From Euryarchaeota archaeon UBA220 (GTDB lineage Archaea; Thermoplasmatota; Poseidoniia; Poseidoniales; Thalassarchaeaceae), in the NCBI GenBank assembly GCA_002501885.1, contig DAON01000014.1, positions 4,469 through 29,009 on the forward strand: 24,541 nucleotides of DNA, read 5' to 3'. The notes under the pieces are model-generated. The model ran no database searches, was not told the origin of the DNA, and was given only the letters and a program-made list of their open reading frames with translations. Every line of letters starts with the position of its first letter. The stretch's first letter is position 1. A program made the translations under genes and the position numbers. Shown here piece after piece: positions 8,599 through 16,318 of this stretch.

Positions 8599-8644
8599 TA
8601 GAATCCCTCATAAACAACGCCATATGGACATGTGCTGAGGGTTC

Positions 8645-9952
8645 ATGGTGCTAACTTTCTCAGATTCAGAGTATTCGAATAGGCAGTCAGCCTTCTTGGA
8701 TAATCTACCTGAGAATTCGATTGTACTAATTCCTACCAATCCGAGGTCAGTCAGGTCTAATGACACACACTATCCGTTCAGAGCAAACTCCTACATGCTC
8801 TATCTTTGTGGGTGGTCTGAGTCAGATTCAGTTTGGATGGCTAGCAATCTGAGCGGCACATGGTCTACTTCACTTTTCGTACCTCCTCAGGATACTAAAG
8901 CAGAGATATGGGAAGGTAGGAGGGCTGGCCCTGAAGGCGCAGCCAACAATTGGCCGGTTGATTCAGCGTATTCTATTGCAGACTTACTAGAAGTAGTATC
9001 TCCAATGATTGAAGACTCTGAACATATTTTCTGCATAGACGGTTTAAATTCCGAGATAGACTCAATTTTGCAGGATTGTGGAATGGATATTCTAGACCCG
9101 AAAAAACATTTAGATTCTCTAAGGGTAATCAAGTCAGAAGCTGAGATTGAACTGATGAGGAAGTCTGCTGAACTTGCATCAGATGCACATATTCTAGCCA
9201 TGAGGGCTGGAAAACCAGGTGTTGGGGAATGGCATCTTCAGTCAATAATCGAATCATGCTTTACTTCAAACCGTGCTCAATGGGCATATCCTTCGATTGT
9301 AGGGGGAGGGGAGAACGCTGCAATTCTACATTACAACTCTAACCAAGACCCTGTAGCCGACGGGGAATTAGTTCTGATTGATGCTGGATGCGAAGTTGAG
9401 GGGTATGCTTCCGACATCACTCGAACTTGGCCAGTAAATGGTAAGTTCACTGAGGCCCAGAAGGAAATATACGAACTAGTACTCAAGTCACAAATTGCTG
9501 CAATAGAAGCTTGTCAAGCAGGGGCTAAATGGTCTTCATTCCATGAAGCTTCGTCGAGGATTATTGCCAAAGGCCTCCTTGACTTGGGTATACTTGATTG
9601 TACCCTAGAAGAAGCGATAGGGGATCCATTGGAGTTTGATGGCCAGTATCGTAAATATTTCATGCATGGCACAGGCCATTTCTTGGGCCTAGATGTCCAC
9701 GATGTTGGGGGAGGGAGACAGGGTGATAACGACCCAGGTCCCGAACTCAAACCAGGCATGATAGTGACCGTGGAGCCTGGTTTGTACTTTGGTAGTTGGC
9801 GAACAGATGTTAAAATCCCAGAGAGATATGCTGGTATCGGAGTTAGGATTGAGGATGACATACTCATCACGGAGGATGGCCCTGTGGTTCTAACTTCTTC
9901 TTGCCCAAAGGAAATCTCCGAGTTGGAGGAAATTATCGGGCAAATGAGGTGA
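8645..9952 (+). CDS. pepP: Xaa-Pro aminopeptidase (M24B)
   Basis: Removes N-terminal residues that precede proline from peptides. The N-terminal AMP_N-type domain (residues 5-150; YPFRANSYMLYLCGW) is followed by the pita-bread catalytic domain. All five metal ligands are visible: Asp246 (LIDAGCE), Asp257 (YASDITRTW), His345 (HGTGHFLGLDVHD), Glu377 (VTVEPGLY) and Glu403 (GVRIEDD). They match the spacing in E. coli PepP, which is about the same length (near 440). No signal peptide, so cytoplasmic. The mqnC start lies four bases after the stop, suggesting co-transcription. It would complete digestion of peptides taken up after extracellular proteolysis. Confidence 0.93.
   Translation: MVLTFSDSEYSNRQSAFLDNLPENSIVLIPTNPRSVRSNDTHYPFRANSYMLYLCGWSESDSVWMASNLSGTWSTSLFVPPQDTKAEIWEGRRAGPEGAANNWPVDSAYSIADLLEVVSPMIEDSEHIFCIDGLNSEIDSILQDCGMDILDPKKHLDSLRVIKSEAEIELMRKSAELASDAHILAMRAGKPGVGEWHLQSIIESCFTSNRAQWAYPSIVGGGENAAILHYNSNQDPVADGELVLIDAGCEVEGYASDITRTWPVNGKFTEAQKEIYELVLKSQIAAIEACQAGAKWSSFHEASSRIIAKGLLDLGILDCTLEEAIGDPLEFDGQYRKYFMHGTGHFLGLDVHDVGGGRQGDNDPGPELKPGMIVTVEPGLYFGSWRTDVKIPERYAGIGVRIEDDILITEDGPVVLTSSCPKEISELEEIIGQMR
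9946..9952 (+). promoter_or_regulatory. Shine-Dalgarno-like GAGGTGA deciding the TTG start of mqnC
   Basis: GAGGTGA, overlapping the pepP stop codon, ends four bases before the TTG at 9957. No ATG or GTG in that frame gives a family-length N-terminus, so this site supports TTG initiation and translational coupling to pepP. Confidence 0.6.
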
Positions 9953-9956
9953 TTGC

Positions 9957-11123
9957 TTGTCCCGTTGTCAGAAAATATTACTCTCTCAATCTAGGGATTC
10001 TCCGCCCCGTCTAAGCGTAGAAGATGCTCTGGTATTGTATGATGAGGCAGACCTATCAGAGTTGATGCATGTAGCTTCCATCCAGAGAAGAATGAGAGTT
10101 CCAGGCAACCATGTAACATATATGGTTGATAGAAATGTCAATTATACAAATGTCTGCACAATCAACTGCCAATTTTGTTCCTTTTACAGACCCCCTGGGC
10201 ACTCAGAAACATATCTACAAACTTTGGACCAAATAAGCGAAAGAATTTCACAATTAGAAAATATAGGTGGTTCAAGAGTACTCATGCAAGGCGGAGTCCA
10301 TCCCGAACTTGGACTAGAATGGTACACTGATCTAATTCATGAATTGAGATCTAGGCACCCTTCAATAGATTTGGATTGTTTCTCCCCAATTGAAATTGAG
10401 GGTATCTCAGAAATATGTGGTTTGCCAACTAAGGAGGTATTGAAATCTCTCCGGGATGCTGGTATGCATGGTTTGCCCGGAGGAGGGGCTGAGATGCTTG
10501 TAGACGAAGTCCGACTAGATGTTTCACCAAAGAAAGGCTCTGCTGAAAATTGGTTGAAAGTTATGAGAGAGGCCCAAGAATTGAATCTCACCACATCAGC
10601 AACTAATGTCATAGGATTTGGTGAATCTAATTTGCACAGGTTACAGCACATGGAGAAAGTCAGGAAGTTACAGGACAAAGCTGTTGCAAAGGACTCCGTT
10701 GGTTTCACTTCTTTCATCTCATGGCCTGTTATGTTAGAGAACAATTCTCTAGGTAGGAGGGAGCGCGGGATGAATAAGTACACACTAGGGATAGGATCTA
10801 GTGAATACCTCAGGCATGTTGCAATTTCAAGAATATTTTTTGATAATATCGAACATATTCAAGCTTCATGGCCAACAATGGGAACAAAGGTTGCGCAGAT
10901 GGCGTTATTTGCCGGTGCAGATGACATCGGTTCTACAATGATGGAGGAAAATGTCGTATCATCATCTGGCACAAAAAAGACCAGTGCTTCCGAGAGTGAA
11001 TTGCAGTTACTAATCTCAAGAGCAGGATTCAAACCTGCAAAGAGAGACTCAGATTACAATCTTCTTGAAACGGATGTAATTGAACAAGAGATTTTTGCCC
11101 CACCACCAACTCAACCCAATTGA
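9957..11123 (+). CDS. mqnC: Cyclic dehypoxanthinyl futalosine synthase (radical SAM)
   Basis: MqnC makes the spiro C-C bond that converts dehypoxanthinyl futalosine to its cyclic form in the futalosine route to menaquinone. The radical-SAM cysteines are Cys67, Cys71 and Cys74 (NYTNVCTINCQFCSFYR). MqnC-type blocks follow: LMQGGVHPELGLEWY, SPIEIEGIS, DAGMHGLPGGGAEMLVDEVR, EYLRHVAISRIFFDNIEHIQASW, GADDIGSTMMEENVVSSSGT and the C-terminal RAGFKPAKRDSDYN. The last two distinguish it from CofH and MqnE. 388 residues is normal. TTG start with a strong SD; the segment RLSVEDALVLYDEADL before the first internal Met is family-like, so initiation must be upstream. Its last 13 bases overlap the end of the convergent gene. 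MqnA, B, D and E are not in the window. Confidence 0.9.
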   Translation: MSRCQKILLSQSRDSPPRLSVEDALVLYDEADLSELMHVASIQRRMRVPGNHVTYMVDRNVNYTNVCTINCQFCSFYRPPGHSETYLQTLDQISERISQLENIGGSRVLMQGGVHPELGLEWYTDLIHELRSRHPSIDLDCFSPIEIEGISEICGLPTKEVLKSLRDAGMHGLPGGGAEMLVDEVRLDVSPKKGSAENWLKVMREAQELNLTTSATNVIGFGESNLHRLQHMEKVRKLQDKAVAKDSVGFTSFISWPVMLENNSLGRRERGMNKYTLGIGSSEYLRHVAISRIFFDNIEHIQASWPTMGTKVAQMALFAGADDIGSTMMEENVVSSSGTKKTSASESELQLLISRAGFKPAKRDSDYNLLETDVIEQEIFAPPPTQPN

Positions 11124-12199
11124 TCGGCGGACTCTACTCTGCCACTACGTACCGGGAGTCTAGGAATTGCATCAATCCCCTCCCGGTCCGAAATTAGTAT
11201 TGGCTTTATCCACTTCATTCTGGTACCATCATCCCTAACCGCCTCAACTACAATCTCCCAGTGAATTGCAATTAGTGCAGAGTATATCGATCCCGGCCAA
11301 ATCTCCTGTGGCCCAGAAAGAGAAAATCTATCAGAGGTTTTGGACAAATCTCTCCATTCTCCGGGCGCCATCACTCTGAGTGGCTCAAGCAGAAGTAATC
11401 TAGGGTGAGATACTGCTAACGGAGTCGACTCCCCTACACCAGTACCCAACTCTTCACCAGTAGTGATTCTTCTGTCAGGCAGACGAGTAGACATCCCAGG
11501 AGCGGATTGCTCACCCTCGACTCTGCCCAATGCTTCGAGCATTTTCTCTCTCTCGGGAACAATCATTCCTACTTGCATTCTAGCCCTAACAGGCATGACA
11601 TCTATGGGGAAATCTTCGAATCTAATTTCAGCATCATTTCCTGTAATCTCAATTGTCAATTTTATGTCTTTGATCGGTGAAGCAATGTATCTGTTTTGCC
11701 TCCTAAGATCCCTTACATTTGCAACAACTCTGAATAATATTGGGACTATGAACAGAGGGAATGAAAAGAACAATAGTTTAGGGTAATCGAGTGGTCCAAT
11801 CCGATACGAACCAGCGAAGGACTCAGATAACAACCCACTTGCAACCAAGCCCGGCTCCAGTGTATGGATTAACAGGGATAGGATGATTATCACAACAGCC
11901 GGCCTAATCGCCTTTCTAGCTAGAGAGTGTAGAGGATCGGGTTCGATGTACCACCCATTTCGGGTCTTCTCGATGAAATCAAAAGGCTCTCTCAAAACCT
12001 CGCAGGATAATGTTTGTAATTCGTCATCTGACTTCTCAGATCTCCATTCAACTTTCCAATCTTCATCCGTACCAATTGAGAAGGCAGGAGGAGGATTTTG
12101 TTCAGATTCTACAACTACCTCTACCATGGGGACTCCTTTCGGATCCATACTAGCATGCTCAAAGGGAGGGAATCTGAGCCTCTGTACTGATCGGAACAT
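11111..12199 (-). CDS. Unknown protein with two membrane helices
   Basis: I do not recognise the family. The protein has an N-terminal cytoplasmic-looking part (to about residue 90), a hydrophobic helix (PAVVIIILSLLIHTLEP, near 98-114), a second helix (LLFFSFPLFIVPILFRVV, near 141-158), and a soluble C-terminal part of about 200 residues. That part includes ITGNDAEIRFEDFPIDVMPVRARMQVGMIVPEREKMLEALG and a beta-rich tail. No catalytic motif or metal cluster is visible. Its ATG lies one base after the stop of the geranylgeranyl reductase homologue, so the two are almost certainly co-transcribed and it may work with that enzyme at the membrane (inference). Its stop overlaps the end of mqnC by 13 bases. 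Confidence 0.8.
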   Translation of the reverse strand: MFRSVQRLRFPPFEHASMDPKGVPMVEVVVESEQNPPPAFSIGTDEDWKVEWRSEKSDDELQTLSCEVLREPFDFIEKTRNGWYIEPDPLHSLARKAIRPAVVIIILSLLIHTLEPGLVASGLLSESFAGSYRIGPLDYPKLLFFSFPLFIVPILFRVVANVRDLRRQNRYIASPIKDIKLTIEITGNDAEIRFEDFPIDVMPVRARMQVGMIVPEREKMLEALGRVEGEQSAPGMSTRLPDRRITTGEELGTGVGESTPLAVSHPRLLLLEPLRVMAPGEWRDLSKTSDRFSLSGPQEIWPGSIYSALIAIHWEIVVEAVRDDGTRMKWIKPILISDREGIDAIPRLPVRSGRVESADQLG

Positions 12200-12200
12200 A

Positions 12201-13400
12201 TCAACCCCACAATACAGCCTTGACTGCTCTTCGTGCTAGCGACTTAAATTCAGGTACTTCACGTAGCATCCGAATGCCCAAAGGAATCGGATTCTCAATT
12301 TCACCAACTTCGTTAATTAATTCCGTTACCTCAGGTTTCGACCATACTGAAAATACTTGATCTAATTCTTCATCTCCCATCTGAGTAAGGAATGCATCCC
12401 TAAGCGCCTTAGCACGCCCCTGATCTTTTCTTATCGATTTGTGCTTCTCAGCTACAATAGAATCTAATTGAACCTGAGTCAACTCCCCTTCTACTCTCCT
12501 GAGCAAGTCCGAAATCATTGTTTCCACATGCTTGAATCCAGGACCTATCCCGCCACCAGTAGTTGGCTTACATAGGCCAGCAGCATCTCCGAAGAGCATG
12601 ACTCTGCCCTTGAGGGGGCGTTTCACAAGACCGCTAGGAACAGGGCCACAGAAGCGACCTACTTCTCTACAATCTGAGAATCTATGAGACCACTGAGAAT
12701 TGTACATTAGAGTCTTAAGAAGCTGCTCAGGAGATTTTCCCTCTAACAACTCCGCTTTACTCCACACCCCTATTCTTGTTGTATCGCCAGAAGGTATGGC
12801 CCATGCGAAGAATCCAGGGGCAATCTCTGAACCAGTATACATATCCAACTTACCCTCTTCTCCTACATATCCAGAGACTTCTATTTGGAACCCAACTATC
12901 ATTTCTTTTGGCCGCCCCATTCTGAATCTCCTCCTTACCCATGAATGGGCGCCGTCCGCCCCACATAACATTGAACATCTGACGGTTTTTTCTCCATCCG
13001 GAGTTGAGATTTTTATGCTGACTTCACTATCATCTTGCTCAGCCGATATTGGACTACTGGATAGCCATAGATCTGCACCTGAATCGACAGCCGACTCAAG
13101 AATCGACTCATCAAACAGCTTTCTACAAACACTCCAAGTTCTAACGGTATCAGTTGAACCAATCGAGACCACCTCTCCTGAAGGGCCATGAATTCTAGCC
13201 CCCCATATTGGAGTTAGCACAGTGTCATGCAATCCAACTATTTCCATCGCTTCTGGATTAACCAATCCTGCGCATTGAAACGGCCTCCCAATTTGCGCAT
13301 GTTCTTCGATAATGAGTACGGATGCTCCCCCTTGTGTAAGCCTCTGAGCCAGCAGGCTACCCACAGGGCCAGCACCAATGACTACGAAGTCGTAATCCAT
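12201..13400 (-). CDS. Geranylgeranyl reductase family FAD-dependent oxidoreductase
   Basis: Members reduce double bonds of geranylgeranyl chains in archaeal lipids or on quinones and chlorophyll. The N-terminal FAD fold is textbook: DFVVIGAGPVGSLLAQRL (Gly9, Gly11, Gly14) and VLIIEEHAQIGRPFQCAGLVNPEA, with the cysteine in FQCAGL typical of the family. Further signatures are LCGADGAHSWVRRRF, FFAWAIPSGDTTRIGVW (the YxWxFP-like substrate block) and GDAAGLCKPTTGGGI (second FAD motif, about residue 273). 399 residues is normal and there are no membrane helices. It sits downstream of topA (49-base gap) and directly upstream of the unknown two-TM gene. Core-lipid saturation or saturation of the menaquinone tail (mqnC lies nearby, convergent) are both reasonable roles; the sequence does not decide. 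Confidence 0.9.
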   Translation of the reverse strand: MDYDFVVIGAGPVGSLLAQRLTQGGASVLIIEEHAQIGRPFQCAGLVNPEAMEIVGLHDTVLTPIWGARIHGPSGEVVSIGSTDTVRTWSVCRKLFDESILESAVDSGADLWLSSSPISAEQDDSEVSIKISTPDGEKTVRCSMLCGADGAHSWVRRRFRMGRPKEMIVGFQIEVSGYVGEEGKLDMYTGSEIAPGFFAWAIPSGDTTRIGVWSKAELLEGKSPEQLLKTLMYNSQWSHRFSDCREVGRFCGPVPSGLVKRPLKGRVMLFGDAAGLCKPTTGGGIGPGFKHVETMISDLLRRVEGELTQVQLDSIVAEKHKSIRKDQGRAKALRDAFLTQMGDEELDQVFSVWSKPEVTELINEVGEIENPIPLGIRMLREVPEFKSLARRAVKAVLWG

Positions 13401-13449
13401 ATACTATGGCCTCTAGTCATTCGTTATTGAGCTCTACTACGGATGGGAA

Positions 13450-15720
13450 CTAAGAGCGCTTTTTCCTAGACCTGCCTCGTCCACGACCCTTCATCTTTGA
13501 AATTATTTCACTTGCATCAGACTTTGTAAGCTCTGAGATATCCCTTGCTCCCACTGTTGACAGTACTTCTGAGAGTGACTTCTCATTTTGCTCGACTAAC
13601 TTCTCAATAAGTTCGATTTGGGCCTCAGTAGAGGGCAAATCGCGAGTCATCTGAATTAATTTACCAATCAACTCACTAGCCGTACCATCTCCTCCACCGG
13701 TAAGCTCTGGTATCTCAGTAACCCCTGCAAGGCCCAGTGCTTCATCCAATCCGATTCCTAGTTGGTCTGCCAGTTTTAGAATCAGGGCACTCTGCTTTTC
13801 ACTAGGTGGGTAGCCTATTCTATCTCCTATCTCTTGCAACTTATCTATGATTTCTCGCGCCTCATCACCAGTGATTTCTTCAACACTCTTCCCCAACATC
13901 AATTCGTTTCTCATTTCAGGCTCCAGGTGTGCCATTCGGGATTCAATCAACGATTGTTGCCTAGGTGTAGCAGTTTGTTTTCTGATACTTAGGGCATTGT
14001 TATGCATATCTCTGAACTGTGTGACGAACGAACTCCAAATTTCAGGGCCATCTTCTAAGCCAGTTTCAACTAAATCCAGATTTGCTTCCATGTGTGATGT
14101 AAAATCTGGAGTGAACAACCCTATTTCTTCCTCTCCTTGGTTGTAGAATGGGACAACATCTGTCCATAACATTCTACCATCGCTAGTTGGAATCAGTGAA
14201 CTCCCATCCAATTTTACATATCCTCTTCCTGTTAGTTTCTGTATTGTACTTACATAGGTGGAAGGGCGGCCAATTTCTGCTTTTTTCATGGCCTGAACAA
14301 TTGAACTCTCAGTATACCTCCTAGGAGGTTTAGTTTGATCAGTAACCATTTTTGGACTGTCTTCACTTTGCTCAATTGACCATTTAGCCCCTACTTCTAG
14401 AGAAGCTTCAGGAGGTTCAGTTCTGACTTCGCCATTGAACTGAGAATATACTTCTTCCCAGCCGCTATGAATTCTCCAAGAAGCAGTACCCCTAAGTGCC
14501 CTATCTGAACCTTCAACAGATGCTTCTAAATCTCTCCTTTCTCTGATAGATTGCGACATCTGACTAGCAGCAAATCGTGACCAAATTAATGCATAAAGAC
14601 GACTCTCGTCCGCAGATGCTTCAATCGTAAGAACATCTGGCTTACTAGGGCGAATCGCCTCGTGAGCATCTTGGACATTCGCTTTACCTTTCGCATCTTT
14701 GCCAACTACGCCTTGTCCGAGATATTCTTCTCCGTATTTATCACGAACATAATTTCTTACTTTCTTCCGAGCATCGGGATTGGTTCTTGTTGAATCTGTC
14801 CTGATGTATGTAATGTGACCTGATTGATATAGTGTAGAAGCAATACGACTTGTTTTTGAAACTGACCAGCCTAGTGTAGAGCTACCGGCTTGTAGCATTG
14901 TGTCAGTAGTGAATGGGGGTTGAGGATTTCTCTTCGTAACTCCATCGTTTACAGATGAGATAGTCAAAACCTGTGAAGAATTCAGAGCGTTGAAAGCAGA
15001 CTTGGCTAGATCGTCATTGGATGTCCTATCTGCACGATGTTTCCCCAAGTCATCGAACCAAGCTTCGGAATCGTTCTTCTCGTGAAATCTAACATTGAAT
15101 CTGACTCCATGACTATCTGCATTTACACTATGATATTCAATAGGCACATGTGCATCCCTCTCCATCTCTCTTTCGACAATGAACCCCAGAGTCGGAGTTT
15201 GGACCCGACCCATTGATTTAAGACTCCAAGATTTACTAAATCTAGAACACCGGTAACCAACCAATCTATCCATGAATCTCCTCACTTTGGCAGCATCAAC
15301 AAGACTGGAATTGATTTCGCTTGGATTGGAAATTGAATCTGAAACTGCAGACTTTGTTATTTCATTGAAAGTCACTCTGAAAATCTTTGAAAACTCTCCG
15401 AATAGTATACTCAATCTCCAAGCTATGAATTCACCTTCTCTATCCGGGTCAGTAGCTATGTATACTTCTTCAACACCAGATTTACGCGCCTTAGCAAGAA
15501 TCGAATTAACAACCCTTTCAGCCCCATCAGTCCAGTCCCATGGTGGCTCTGGAAGCTCTCCTTTGTTGGCTGCCCACATGGCTTTCGATCGTTGTTTAGA
15601 TCCATTTCCAGATGGAAGATCCTGTACATGTCCGTTGCAGGCTTCTACAATCCAGCCCTTGCCTAGGTAATTCTTGACCGTGCGCGCCTTTGCACCCGAT
15701 TCAAGAATCATCAACTTCAT
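13450..15720 (-). CDS. topA: DNA topoisomerase I (type IA) with unusual C-terminal repeats
   Basis: Relaxes negative supercoils by passing one strand through a break held on a tyrosine. With the ATG at 15720: Glu7 in MKLMILESGAKA (usual ESPAKA; Pro replaced by Gly), the Toprim DxD in TDPDREGE (Asp91, Asp93), SMGRVQTPTLG near 168-178, and the active-site Tyr305 in ITYIRTDSTRTN. The GRPSTY and GRGYV blocks of domain IV are present. No CXXC zinc ribbons follow. Residues 585-745 form three PSxxQ...LT..EAS.II.KL repeats, and the protein ends in a basic tail (GRGRGRSRKK). Start: AGGATGG lies five bases before ATG 15720 and the family begins here; ATG 15744 and TTG 15756 in the same frame are alternatives and fit the TATA-like box better. 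Confidence 0.93.
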   Translation of the reverse strand: MKLMILESGAKARTVKNYLGKGWIVEACNGHVQDLPSGNGSKQRSKAMWAANKGELPEPPWDWTDGAERVVNSILAKARKSGVEEVYIATDPDREGEFIAWRLSILFGEFSKIFRVTFNEITKSAVSDSISNPSEINSSLVDAAKVRRFMDRLVGYRCSRFSKSWSLKSMGRVQTPTLGFIVEREMERDAHVPIEYHSVNADSHGVRFNVRFHEKNDSEAWFDDLGKHRADRTSNDDLAKSAFNALNSSQVLTISSVNDGVTKRNPQPPFTTDTMLQAGSSTLGWSVSKTSRIASTLYQSGHITYIRTDSTRTNPDARKKVRNYVRDKYGEEYLGQGVVGKDAKGKANVQDAHEAIRPSKPDVLTIEASADESRLYALIWSRFAASQMSQSIRERRDLEASVEGSDRALRGTASWRIHSGWEEVYSQFNGEVRTEPPEASLEVGAKWSIEQSEDSPKMVTDQTKPPRRYTESSIVQAMKKAEIGRPSTYVSTIQKLTGRGYVKLDGSSLIPTSDGRMLWTDVVPFYNQGEEEIGLFTPDFTSHMEANLDLVETGLEDGPEIWSSFVTQFRDMHNNALSIRKQTATPRQQSLIESRMAHLEPEMRNELMLGKSVEEITGDEAREIIDKLQEIGDRIGYPPSEKQSALILKLADQLGIGLDEALGLAGVTEIPELTGGGDGTASELIGKLIQMTRDLPSTEAQIELIEKLVEQNEKSLSEVLSTVGARDISELTKSDASEIISKMKGRGRGRSRKKRS

Positions 15721-15787
15721 TTTTCCATCCTGCCGAAACGCCATTAACAGACACAACCGGCTGATTGCAGCGGCGTCTCCAACCCTG

Positions 15788-15793
15788 TATAAA
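15788..15793 (-). promoter_or_regulatory. TATA-like box of topA
   Basis: TATAAA on the plus strand (TTTATA on the minus strand) lies 68 bases upstream of the preferred topA ATG. With usual archaeal spacing it would place the transcript start near 15765. Inferred from motif and position only. Confidence 0.4.
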
Positions 15794-15817
15794 CATGAGT
15801 GGCGAGTGATTGGGACA

Positions 15818-15848
15818 ACGCACGCATGCGCGCGCCCGCGTGTGCGCG
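15818..15848. other. Alternating purine-pyrimidine CG/CA tract (Z-DNA-prone) upstream of topA
   Basis: About 30 bases of nearly unbroken alternating pyrimidine-purine steps (ACGCACGCATGCGCGCG, then CCGCGTGTGCGCG, with one CC break) in otherwise moderate-GC DNA. It also holds an imperfect inverted repeat (CGCACGC ... GCGTGTGCG). It lies 25 bases beyond the topA TATA-like box and ten bases past the end of the next minus-strand gene. Such tracts readily flip to Z-form under negative supercoiling. Confidence 0.6.
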
Positions 15849-15857
15849 AAGAGGAGA

Positions 15858-16265
15858 TTATGCTAATCTAGCTCTGGACAAATTCTCATTCCAGGGCAAC
15901 TCAGCCGACGGTCCTGCACAACCAATACAACCAGGATATCCAGCACTAGAAAGCTCAATCATTACTCTTAGATAACGATTCCAAATATCGTGAGTGTTTC
16001 CAGTAATCCAGACTAAATCTTGCCCCGGCTCGTCCCCACCAATACGCCCCCCGGGATTATCTGACAAATCTACAGTAATTGCATCAGAACTATTCTCAAC
16101 ATGATTCATCTCAATCATCAATGAAGGAGAAGAGTCGGTTAACGCTACACACAATTTCTCAATATCGTCTCCAAATATGGCCGCTGTGCGATAAGTCACT
16201 TCGCTACTACGAAGAGTCCTTCGTGCCAGTTCGCTAATCGCCGCAGCCTCAAATGTGGTACGCAC
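15858..16265 (-). CDS. Small unknown protein
   Basis: Not recognised. The 135-codon frame starts with GTG and uses codons like its neighbours, and nothing else explains this stretch, so I think it is real. The protein is soluble and mixed alpha/beta. Visible points are an Asp/Gly-rich loop (DLSDNPGGRIGGDEPG, about 69-84) and a C-terminal C-I-G-C pair (GYPGCIGCAGPS, about 109-120) that could bind a metal or form a disulfide. It is divergent from pyrD, with 53 bases between the two starts, and lies upstream of topA in the same direction, separated from it by the CG/CA tract and a TATA-like box. The true start could be further downstream. Confidence 0.6.
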   Translation of the reverse strand: MRTTFEAAAISELARRTLRSSEVTYRTAAIFGDDIEKLCVALTDSSPSLMIEMNHVENSSDAITVDLSDNPGGRIGGDEPGQDLVWITGNTHDIWNRYLRVMIELSSAGYPGCIGCAGPSAELPWNENLSRARLA

Positions 16266-16318
16266 AGACCTGCGATGCTACGCAACGCTTGAAGTGTACC
16301 TCTTTGCGCATTCGCCTG

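Noticed and set aside
8603..8643. CCCTCA ... TGAGGG inverted repeat before pepP
   Set aside because: Six-base arms with a long unpaired spacer are expected by chance and no T-run follows.
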